From: Trichoplusia ni
Lineage: Eukaryota > Arthropoda > Insecta > Lepidoptera > Noctuidae
Direction of reading: 5' to 3'
DNA: 64,000 nucleotides
Assembly: GCF_003590095.1 (NCBI RefSeq)
Contig: NC_039483.1
Location: 10,788,001 to 10,852,000 of the forward strand
In this document: piece after piece, positions 33,336-42,885 of the stretch
Numbering within the stretch: position 1 is the first letter of the stretch
Layout: every line of letters begins with the position of its first letter
Notes under the pieces: model-generated
Database searches by the model: none
What the model was told of the DNA's origin: nothing
The model's input: the letters and a program-made list of their open reading frames with translations, nothing else
Position numbers and translations under genes: made by a program

Positions 33336-34050
33336 ATGTAAGTACTATATTATTACTCGATTAATTTCTATCTTGATTTTTCAGTGTTTGATGTAATCGA
33401 ACCTTGTTCAATTTTATTTAAAACAACGGTTTTATATGAAATTAATGTGTGAGTAACATAACGTTTAATAAATGTTTATAATTAATTCATAAATTAAACT
33501 TTCAGGTCGGACTGCGAGAGTGACATCGTTCCCTTCAACAATGAACGTAAAATAGAAAGTTCCCATAAACGGACAACATCGACAGGCAAACGCAAGACAC
33601 CCACAAAATCTGCTATTATAAGGTAACTATACGGTACAATAAAATTATATTAAATTATAATGAATATACGAGTACGTGTTAATATTATTCTTTACTCCTT
33701 GTTGCAGCAAAAAAAATAAGACAGATATATTCGGGCTCCGACATGAACGGAACGATGAATGTGATGGCTCGTCAACGCCTGTGTTGTCTACGTTCTTCGT
33801 TACAAGATTAGCAAACCGCAACGAGCGCCGGACTGCAAACACCTCCGGCGAGTACTATATTGACCTCAAGGTGTATCAAACTAATGACGCTCGTGAAACA
33901 GACTCTCAAGAACTATGGAGGAAAGCGCTACTTCGATTAAAACTCCAGACTGACGGTGACACCATCCAGTGGCGTAAACTCCAAGCGTTCGTGCAGTCTG
34001 CAGATGAGCTGTTTATGAAGCCGCCAACGTTTTTTTCGTCTAATGCATAA
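33336..34050 (+). CDS. Unknown spliced Polinton gene (153 aa, start codon split by an intron)
   Basis: Signals support three exons: ...AT (33336-33337) | GTAAGT, then 33506-33622 after tttcag, then 33708-34050 after ttgcag. The ATG itself is split across the first intron, and the joined frame of 154 codons is open to TAA. The N-terminal half is basic and serine/threonine-rich (KRTTSTGKRKTPTKSA), and the C-terminal half looks globular (ELWRKALLRLKL, IQWRKLQAFVQS). I recognise no family. Position at the element's right arm next to polB suggests an early gene. Splicing is inferred, not observed. Confidence 0.6.
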
Positions 34051-34133
34051 GATCAATTACTTGTGTCATATTTTAAATACAATTTAATCAATATATTATT
34101 ACACTTTTAGTTTGTTTTTTATTATGTGCCTTG

Positions 34134-35090
34134 CGATGAAAAAGCATACTGCGTACCAGTCTGTGTTACAGACGATTGTACCAGTTGTGAGCGCGCAATA
34201 GCATATTTAAAATACAAACATTGCCTGTTGGTTCCTATCGTTATTGCGATGAAAAAGCATACTGCGTTTGAGTCTGGATCAGACTACAGAACCAGTTGTG
34301 AGCGCGCAAAAACGAAAACATTACAAACATTGCCTGTTGGTTCCTATCGTTATTGCGATGAAAAAGCATACTGCGTTTGAGTCTGGACCAGACGACAGAA
34401 CCAGTTGTGAGCGCGCAAAAACGAAAACATTACAAACATTGCCTGTTGGTTCCTATCGTTATTGCGATGAAAAAGCATACTGCGTTTGAGTCTGGACCAG
34501 ACGATAGATCCAGTTGTGAGCGCGCAAAAACGAAAACATTACAAACATTGCCTGTTGGTTCCTATCGTTATTGCGATGAAAAAGCATACTGCGTTTGAGT
34601 CTGGACCAGACGACAGAACCAGTTGTGAGCGCGCAAAAACGAAAACATTACAAACATTGCCTGTTGGTTCCTATCGTTATTGCGATGAAAAAGCATACTG
34701 CGTTTGAGTCTGGACCAGACGACAGAACCAGTTGTGAGCGCGCAAAAACGAAAACATTACAAACATTGCCTGTTGGTTCCTATCGTTATTGCGATGAAAA
34801 AGCATACTGCGTTTGAGTCTGGACCAGACGATAGATCCAGTTGTGAGCGCGCAAAAACGAAAACATTACAAACATTGCCTGTTGGTTCCTATCGTTATTG
34901 CGATGAAAAAGCATACTGCGTTTGAGTCTGGACCAGACGACAGAACCAGTTGTGAGCGCGCAAAAACGAAAACATTACAAACATTGCCTGTTGGTTCCTA
35001 TCGTTATTGCGATGAAAAAGCATACTGCGTTTGAGTCTGGACCAGACGATAGATCCAGTTGTGAGCGCGCGAAAACGAAAACATTACAAT
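34134..35090 (+). repeat. 109-bp subterminal tandem repeat of P1
   Basis: About eight to nine units of 109 bp share GATGAAAAAGCATACTGCG, GTTGTGAGCGCGCAAAA and TTGCCTGTTGGTTCC. The first unit is diverged, the others nearly identical. Two variants (gacagaacc and gatagatcc) alternate irregularly. Open frames of 73 codons recur only because each unit carries ATG and TGA, so I do not treat them as genes. Confidence 0.9.
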
Positions 35091-35270
35091 CAAGTCGTTT
35101 CGATGGTGTATCACCGTTGGAACGCAATACAACAAGTCGTTTTAATGGTTTAATATCATTTTAACGCAATTCAATGAATCAAGTCGTTTCGATCACGTTG
35201 GAACGCAATACAACAAGTCGTTTTAATGGTTTAATATCATTTTAACGCAATTCATTCTTTGTTTCTTTTA
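35088..35270 (+). repeat. Second subterminal tandem repeat of P1
   Basis: Two units of about 80-90 bp contain 'aatcaagtcgtttcgat', 'gttggaacgcaatacaac' and 'gtcgttttaatggttt'. They lie between the 109-bp array and the right inverted repeat. Confidence 0.8.
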
Positions 35271-35318
35271 ATTCACACAATTTATCAAAATTTGAGAATC
35301 AAGTGAATTGCTCAAAAC

Positions 35319-35438
35319 CCATTGGGCGTTCTATTCCATGATATGTGTCGCTCATAACCTATTGGGCATTCTGTCCCACGACGCGAATGCGCATGCATGA
35401 GCGAAGGAGTGGGACAGAATGCCCAATAATATACTACT
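35319..35438 (-). repeat. Right terminal inverted repeat of P1
   Basis: This is the inverted counterpart of 16789-16908, ending in ...AATATACTACT at 35438. It contains the intact hairpin pair GGGCATTCTGTCCCAC / GTGGGACAGAATGCCC and the third, diverged motif GGGCGTTCTATTCC. Confidence 0.93.
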
Positions 35439-35444
35439 TTTACT
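35439..35444. repeat. Target-site duplication of Polinton P1, right
   Basis: TTTACT, matching 16783-16788 exactly, follows the last base of the right inverted repeat. Confidence 0.92.
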
Positions 35445-35811
35445 AATACTTAAATGATGCAGTGATTTCCTGTGTTTCTTTATAATTTGTAGGATATTCA
35501 ATTAAGGACACATCTCCTGTCAAGTCAATAGTTACAGTGTTTACAGGGATCTCATTACAAATAAGCGTGGAGCCACTATCAACTAACTCATCGAAAAGAC
35601 TACAGGTGGTAGTGGACTGTTCCTGAAACTTGGCCAGTTCCATTGAGGCGAGGGACTTATGGGCCACACTCAACTCAAGTTCTAGTTCGGCAATACGTTT
35701 CAAGGCTTGCTCGTGTGTGTCCATACACCGCTGAAACTCTGCAACCAATTGACGCAGGTTCTGATGTTCTTCAAGGACTTCAGAATGGGATATGTGCAAA
35801 TGATAAAACAC
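35445..35811 (-). pseudogene. LINE ORF1, N-terminal part displaced by P1
   Basis: The minus-strand frame encodes a coiled coil (EALKRIAELELELSVAHKSL) and an acidic stretch (TVTIDLTGDVSLIEYP). It continues, across P1, into the coiled coil at 16782. A one-base shift near 35490 is needed for continuity, so the gene had decayed or carries an error. The LINE appears 5'-truncated near 35811. Confidence 0.7.
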
Positions 35812-36215
35812 CGACGTGGAAAGCTGTTACTCAGCTTGTTTCCGCGGTAAAAGCGGACTATCAGAACATTCCACCTATTTTGTACCCATTTAAGGATGGT
35901 TATTGATAACATGTTTATACACTGGTTTACTTATTATACATATAATATCTACTTCGTTTTTATTTCAATATTTTTTATTGTTTAGAATTTTCATGTTTTT
36001 ATATAATTAAATGCATTGTTTCTCACAGGATCTACTTTGTAGATAAAGCTAAATAAAACTAAAAATCAAACCTAGAAACAAAAAATTAAACTTAAATGCA
36101 ATGTTTCTCACAGGATCTACTTTGTAGATAAAGCTAAATAAAACTAAAAATCAAACCTAGAAACAAAAAAATGAACTTTATATATAAATAAATACATAGA
36201 AAAAATATAAATAAA
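35812..36215. other. Junction region before the second Polinton block
   Basis: A short + strand open piece ends at TGA 35906 (TPTWKAVTQLVSAVKADY...) and looks coding, but I cannot place it. The rest is AT-rich and includes an 85-bp tandem duplication. No Polinton inverted repeat was found here. Confidence 0.4.
36010..36178 (+). repeat. 85-bp tandem duplication
   Basis: Two consecutive units start at 'aatgcattgtttctcacagg' / 'aatgcaatgtttctcacagg' and run through 'tcaaacctagaaacaaaaa'. They are nearly identical. They lie just upstream of the decayed polB. Confidence 0.88.
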
Positions 36216-36590
36216 ATGTATTTCTGTCAACACTAATCAATACGTAAAAAAATATTCTTCTCATAAAAAGTCTAACATTCACAAATCCAATTGTTTGCTA
36301 CAAACTAAATTTGACAATGTCCATATGATTGCTTGTGCCTTTAAAAACAAAATCGTCAGTTATAAAATAGATTCTCAAAAAAATTATATTTCACCTGAAT
36401 TATTTTTAAATGATATTGCACGCATATGTTGTTATCTTATTAAAGAAAAATTGAAAGTACATACTTCATTAAAGGTCAATTTTGAACTGTATGTTACATA
36501 TACTTTACCTAAAAATAATGAATCATCTCTGAAATCTTTTAATACTAAATACGAAATAATATTGCAAAACACCGATTTACTATCCATATA

Positions 36591-38342
36591 CAGGGTGTAA
36601 GGAACACCGTGACTTTTCCGTGGGACATGAGTTCTAGACATGATTCCAGACCCCACTGCGTTGGAATTTTTCATCGGTCTTTTCATGAAAATTGCAGTTT
36701 TTTTTCGCGTTTTTTTAATTTTATGTGTCATAAAATCATTTTTCCTACGTATTTCAATAATATTTTCATAAACAAAATCATTATTAAGCCGTTTTCACAA
36801 AAAAAAGGCAATGTAAATGAAACACTAAAAACTGCTCCCGATCAGCTGATTCGTAAAGGTACTCGTCGGTCATCGCTCTCTTGCAAATCTAACCGAAAGT
36901 GACGTCAAAACCGAACCAATACTCATGAGCGACAAGCGTAAGAGATAGCGCAACTATTGCGCGCGCACTCGCACGCATTATTCGTAATCCTGCCTACTAT
37001 TCCTTTAAAAAAAGCCGCGCGCTTTGTAGGCACCGCTAGCCGCCTTTGTCGACACCGCCAGCGCGTCGCCGACACCTACAGCGGTATCGGCGAGTGACGT
37101 ACCTGTGACACTGGATAAAATAGTACATCGATTTTTGTTACACGTGTTCCATGTTATAAAATAGAAAATCATCTTCTCAGCGTTTATCAACTTATCGTAC
37201 TACGAAATTTATTAAAACCTTTTATTATTAACAGTTTGTTATTGTTTAGAATTCTGTAGTTCTAAAACATGTTGTTATAAACAATAATTTATTTTTTCTA
37301 AAATTAAACTCTGTTTTGTTACTAATATCCATCATCTACTAATGAAATTCCTGCCTAAAAATTTTTATCATTTTTTTTCCTACGAACTGCTGAATAATTA
37401 TTCCAGTCACATAAAACAATTATGTTCTTACCCAAAAGTACATTTTGTGATTAATCAATTTTAAAGGTTTAAGTTAAGTACTTTATTGTCAAGAATAATT
37501 TTACGATATTCACTTCGACCTCATGTAATTTATCGATAAAGAATCATAGGTGCCTAGTTCCAACACTACTTAAAGGTAAAACCGAAAGTTCGGCTTTTTT
37601 CAAAATAGTACCAATTTTTACTCAGTTTGTTCCTTACGCTAATCGAATGTGCATGTGCAATCGGGTAATTCGCGGACTAATTATCGTGTAGGCAGACAAT
37701 TTTATTGTGTTAAGTGATATAAGTGCGTGTGTTGTGTGTGTATTATTTAAATTACGATCCTAGTAGCTCGATAGGTTATTTTACCGCCCGGGAGAATGGC
37801 AACATGCTAATGTGTTATGGCGAAGCACTTGGCAATGCAAGTCTCGCGATGAACATTTACTGGACGCGGTACTTTTTGCCCCGGGTTCAGCAGCAGATTT
37901 TTCGCCGCGCCAAAATTTGTGTGCACGTAGATGGCGGACATTTCGAAATTTTCGAACCTTATCTGGTTAGAAGTGAGCGAGATCAAGGTAAGAGTAGGTT
38001 TGATTTAATAATACACAAGACACAGATTGAAGTCAGAATAGTGTAAATTGATTGGTATTTTTTTGTGATTGTTTTTCGTTACATCACAACATTTTTATAA
38101 AATGCGCGCGCGTTTCGAATGTTTCGATCGTGTCGCCGAGTGTCGCCCTCCTACCACATTACCGTTCGTGTAAGTACGTACGCTGAGCGTAAGGATCGCG
38201 CGGTAACCAATTCATTGCGTGCTCAAAAATGACTAAATCTATAAATATTAATCTCCGACGGTAGCGACTTCTTTAATATTAATTAACACGTTATTTTAAA
38301 GTCATTATGCGACTTTGGTGGTACGGTGTTCCTTACACCCTG
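36591..38342. mobile_element. Tc1/mariner-like non-autonomous DNA transposon (1752 bp)
   Basis: Perfect 20-bp inverted ends (CAGGGTGTAAGGAACACCGT) are flanked by TA on both sides. Removing the element and one TA restores the polB reading frame at the position matched by P1, which confirms the boundaries. TA duplication fits the Tc1/mariner superfamily. The interior carries only a deleted transposase remnant. Confidence 0.85.
37723..38046 (+). pseudogene. Internally deleted transposase remnant
   Basis: The frame contains a helix-turn-helix-like N-terminal motif (CYGEALGNASLAMNIYW) of the type found in insect DUF4817/mariner-related transposases. It is followed shortly by CVHVDGGHFE, which resembles the C-terminal end of such proteins. 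The DDE catalytic core that should lie between is missing. It would be inactive as an enzyme. Family assignment is from remembered motifs. Confidence 0.5.
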
Positions 38343-41300
38343 TATAATAGCTGTGCTGAGAAAATGATTTTGAAATGTTCAGAGTTTGAACTTTGCGAAT
38401 CAGGTTGGACAATTGAGAGAATAAGTCATTTAGAAATAAATATCTTAAAATACAATCCTTTAAGAGCTGGTTCTTACATTCCATTACCTGAAAATATTCG
38501 CAAAACCAAATCTTGTCTAAATTTAGTTAATAAAGATGAACACTGTTTTTTATGGAGTGTGGTAGCTCATTTGTATCCGGCTAAGAATAATCAAAATAGG
38601 CTGACATCATACCCCATTATTCAAAAATTTTGAACACAACTAATATGTCCTTTCCTCCAACTTTTACAGATATTAAATTATTTGAAAATCTAAATCCGAA
38701 TTTGAGCGTAAACATTTATGGCTTAGATTCGAAAAATCAAGTGACAGGACCATTATATAAAACTTTAAAAAGAAAAATAATGCACGTTAACTTACTTTGT
38801 ATTAATAATAAACATGGTAAAAATCATTACTGTTTAATAAAAAAGTTCGAGAAACTGGTACATAAACAATTAATTAAACATAAGTCCAAGAAACATTAAT
38901 GTGATGAGTGTTTTTCATATTTTAATACTTCAGAAAAACTTTTAAATCATAACTGTGCAAGAGTGAAAACTATACTACCTGAAGATAATACAACATTACA
39001 TTTTTCAAATTTTGAAAGAACTCAAAGAATTCCTATAGTTATTTACGGTGATTTTGAGAGTTTATTACGTGAATATTCGGACAAAAATAAAACAACAAGT
39101 GTTGAAAACATTCAAATTCACGAGGCAAGTTGCTTTGCATATTTTATTTTTTGCCATTCTCAGCCCGAACTTAATAAATTTGTATCATACAGGGGGCCAG
39201 ATTGTTCAAAAAAGTTTACTAAATCGATTACCAAAAATGTGAAAAGATTATATAAAATAATGTCAGATCCAAAGCCCTTGATAATTAGTGAAGATGAGCT
39301 TAATTCTTTTAACAATGCAAAAAAATGTTATTTATGTAAAGAAACATTCTGCGATACAGATATAATTGTTAAAGATCATGATCATTTCACAGGAAAATAC
39401 AGGGGAGCAGCCCATAATAAATGTAATTTAAATGCTAAAACATGCCCATTCATACCAATAATATTTCACAACCTTTCAGGTTATGACTGTCATTTGTTTA
39501 TAAAAGAACTTTCTACTATTTGTGGGCGCATAAATTTAATACCCAAAAATAAGGAAAAATATATTTCGTTCACAAAATTCATACCAGTCAATAGTAAAAA
39601 CGTAGCTCAATTAAAATTTATTGACTCATTTAATTTTTTAAGTTCAAGCCTTGCTAATTTAGTGGAATCAATGAAATCAGAGGACTTTCAAAGTCTGCAA
39701 AAGTTTTTCAAAAATGAGCACTTATTTAATTTAATTCGAAAAAAAGGTATTTACTGTTACGACTATATTGATTCATGGAATCGTTACGAAGAAAAAAAAT
39801 TGCCAGATCAAACCAAATTTTATAATAATTTGACATCTGAAACTGTTTCCGATGAAAACTATAAACATGCGTTAAAAGTTTGGGATGCATTTAATATTAC
39901 TAATTTAGGAGAGTATACAGATTTATATCTTAAATGTGACGTTCTCCTTTTATGAGATGTTTTCGAAAAATATAGAGCTATGAGTTTGAAATATTACAAC
40001 CTTGATCCATGTTATTATGTGTCTTCACCATCACTAAGTTGGGACGCTATGTTGTTATACACAAATATTAATTTAGACTTGATTTCAGATATTGAAATGT
40101 ATCAAATTTTGGAAAAAGGTATGAGAGGAGGTCTTTCTCAATGTTCACTTAGATATGCTTAAGCAAATAACATCCTTCTCCCCCATTATAACAGCAAAGA
40201 ACCTAATAGTTATCTAGTTTATCTAGATTGTGTTAATTTATACGGCTTTGCAATGATGCAAAAATTACCAACGGGAAATTTTAAATTCTTGAATGAAAAA
40301 CAAATAAATAAATTTGATATAATGAATGTTTCTGATGACAGTGATAGAGGATATATCCTCGAAGTAGATTTACATTATCCGTGTGACATTCATGATGACC
40401 ATTCTGATTTACCATTTGCTGCTGAAAAATTTGTACCTCCGGGAAGTAAAAATTATAAACTAATTGCCAACTTGTATGACAAATGTCAATATGTGATTCA
40501 TTACATTCATTTAAAAGAGTGTTTGAAACAGGGTCTTATTTTACTCAAGATTCATAGAATATTAACTTTTAATCAAAATACATTTTTAGCACCATATATC
40601 TCATTAAATACAACACTTCGTCAAAAAGCAAGCTCAGATTTTGAAAGAGACTTTTTTTAAAAGCAGAATAATTCTATTTTCGGAAAAACTATAGAAAACA
40701 AAAGAAAACAGGTTGACGTAAAATTAGTTAATGTATGGAAAGATGCTTCAAATAAAACTAACAAAGTGTGTGGAGCTGAAAAATATATCAGTGCCCCTAA
40801 TTTCAAAAACATGTCAATGTTATCAGAGTCATTGGTTGCAATCCAGTTACAACAGACACAAATAATTCTAGATCGCCCGATTTATATTGGGTTTTCAATT
40901 TTAGAATTGGCCAAGAGTCATTTATATCATTTTCACTATTCTGTAATGAAACATATTTATAAAAACTCTATCAAGCTTTGTTATACTGATACTGACAGTC
41001 TCTTGTATTTAATATACACTGATGACTTTTATAAAGACATGAAAAAGCATATTAAGTACTTCGACACAAGTAACTTTGAAAATGATAAATATGATATACC
41101 CCAAGTAAACAGTAAAATACCAGGATTTTTCAAGGTTGAAATGGGCGGTGATATCATATCTGAGTTTGTGGGCTTAAGAGCAAAATTGTACTGTATAGAT
41201 TCTGTATCTACTTCAATAAGAAAAGCAAAGGGCATTAAAAAAACGGTTACAAATAAACTAAATATTAATAACTATAAAAGAGCTTTACAAAACAATGAAC

Positions 41301-41458
41301 GCTTAAGAGAATGTATGTATATAATTAGGTCAAAAAATCATAGTATATTTACTCAAAAAATTAATAAACTTGTACTTAGCAGAGATGACGATAAAAGACA
41401 AATATTGGATGATGGTTGTAAGACTCTACCTTGGGGACATTATAAAACTGTTTTTTAA

Positions 41459-41880
41459 TACATGTTTTTTAATATGTAGATCTTATGAAGCAATGCATTT
41501 AAGTTTTGGCTTAAGGCTGTATGAGCAAAACATCATAATGTTTACTATTACTAAACTTTAACTTTAAATGTATAAGGTTTTTTAATTCAATTGATATTCA
41601 TTTATTCTTTAATACTTTTTATATAAAGCTATAACTAAACACAAAAATTAGTTCGCTTTATAATATACACAAAAACATTTGATCGACATGTGATGATATA
41701 TACTATAGCTTTGTAAGATGAGAATTACATATTAAAAATGATACAAGTTCAAACTTGTTAAAATTTGGTATTTCATAAGTAAGACGAGTTTGTTCTATCC
41801 TGCAAGTCGAAAATATTGTATATGATCTAAAAATTTCAATATATATTTGAAGGTTAGTTCGAAACAAAAGTAATAAGCAA
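41459..41880. other. AT-rich spacer after the decayed polB
   Basis: No open frame. A phrase near 41710 ('tgtaagatgagaat') recurs near 42090, upstream of the next ATPase copy, which suggests a tandem duplication of the ATPase upstream region. Confidence 0.5.
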
Positions 41881-42090
41881 GATGAAGTTGATCAAGCAAC
41901 CTATATCTTTGAACGTGAATAATATAAATTTTGGTGACTCTGCTCGCCAGATCAGACATAGCGCTTTATTGCCAAACACACAATTCGTTGTATAATATGT
42001 GGTCCATGAAACTGTGGTAAAACTAATGTTATGATCAGTTTGCTGTTACATGAAAATGGGCTCAAATTTAAAAAACCTATATACCTACCT
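41881..42090 (+). pseudogene. Truncated duplicate of the packaging ATPase start
   Basis: The sequence parallels the first ~70 codons of the ATPase at 42206 (MKLIKQPISLNV; RQIRHSALLPN; a Walker A region with a TGA in place of the serine codon). It breaks off near 42090. It represents either a tandem duplication or the end of another Polinton copy. Confidence 0.75.
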
Positions 42091-42734
42091 TGTAAGATGA
42101 GAATAATTATAATATATAATCGTACCTGTAGTGACGAGTCGAGATAGCTCGAAAATTAAGTATATATGTCTATGTTAGGTAAAAATGAAATTAATTGACA
42201 AAATGAAGTTGATCAAACAAGCCATATCACTTAACGTTAAAAATATAAATGTTGGTGAATCTCCACAACAGATTAGACACAGTGCTTTATTACCAAATAC
42301 GATTCTCTGTATAATTTGTGGTCCCTCAAACTGTGGTAAAACAAACGTTGTGATCAGTTTGTTATTGCATGAAAATAGGCTAAAATTTCAAAATTTGTAC
42401 CTTTACTCGAAGACTAACTTTCAGTCAAAATATTGTTTTTTACGTGAAGTATTAAGAAGAGTGCCTCAGATAAAATTCAATGAGTTCAATGACGATAAAG
42501 ATGTCATATCTCCGAGTGAAGCTTTACCAAATTCTGTATTTATATTTGATGATGTAGTATGTGAAAATCAAATAAACATTCGTAATTATTTCTGTATGGG
42601 AAGACATAAGCAAATTGATTGCTTTTACTTATCACAAACATATTCAAAAATCCCGAAACAGTTGTTACGCGATAATGCCAACCTACTTATAATATTTAAA
42701 CAAGATGATGTGAACTTAAAACACATCTATGAAG

Positions 42735-42885
42735 TGTGGGAAATAATACATTTACTAGACAAATTCGGTTTATTGCACGGAGAAAAAAATACAACGGTAC
42801 AAAAAGAGATTGACAACTTTTTTGACAACTAACTTATTTATTTTTTTTAAATTGAGGCAAGGGCGATGTTTACATTCTTCCAATA
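42735..42885 (-). repeat. Copia 3' LTR
   Basis: On the minus strand it begins TATTGGAAGAATG and ends TTCCCACA. It differs from the other LTR by one substitution and one base in a T-run. The pol frame stops just inside it. Confidence 0.85.

Larger units (their letters stand above)
16789..35438. mobile_element. Polinton/Maverick (adintovirus-like) element P1, 18,650 bp
   Basis: Both ends are defined: inverted repeats of about 120 bp starting 5'-AGTAGTATATT, flanked by the TTTACT duplication. Contents are ATPase, integrase, protease, PLA2-like, minor and major capsid genes on +, then polB on -, plus small spliced genes and subterminal repeats. The length fits Polintons (about 15-20 kb), even though about 3.2 kb of it is inserted Penelope sequence. 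Many genes carry frameshifts, so it is an endogenous, inactivated copy. It interrupts LINE ORF1. Confidence 0.95.
36216..41458 (+). pseudogene. polB: Decayed DNA polymerase B of the second Polinton block
   Basis: This is homologous along its length to P1 polB. Visible are IVIYGDFESLL (Exo I), FIDSFNFLSSSLANL, YTDLYLKCDVLLL, CYTDTDSLLYL (motif C) and NNSIFGKT (motif B). It is interrupted by a TA-flanked DNA transposon (36591-38342) and broken by a frameshift near 38632 and stops near 38897, 39953, 40160 and 40658. It lies on the same strand as, and upstream of, the late genes of P2, unlike P1 where polB is convergent. It may belong to a separate, inverted remnant. Confidence 0.85.

Noticed and set aside
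34134..35090. CRISPR-like array
   Set aside because: Whole units repeat without unique spacers, in an insect transposon. It is a plain tandem repeat.
34268..35164. Series of overlapping 73-codon frames
   Set aside because: They recur only because the 109-bp unit carries ATG and TGA; the period is not a multiple of three, so frames wander. No sign of protein selection.
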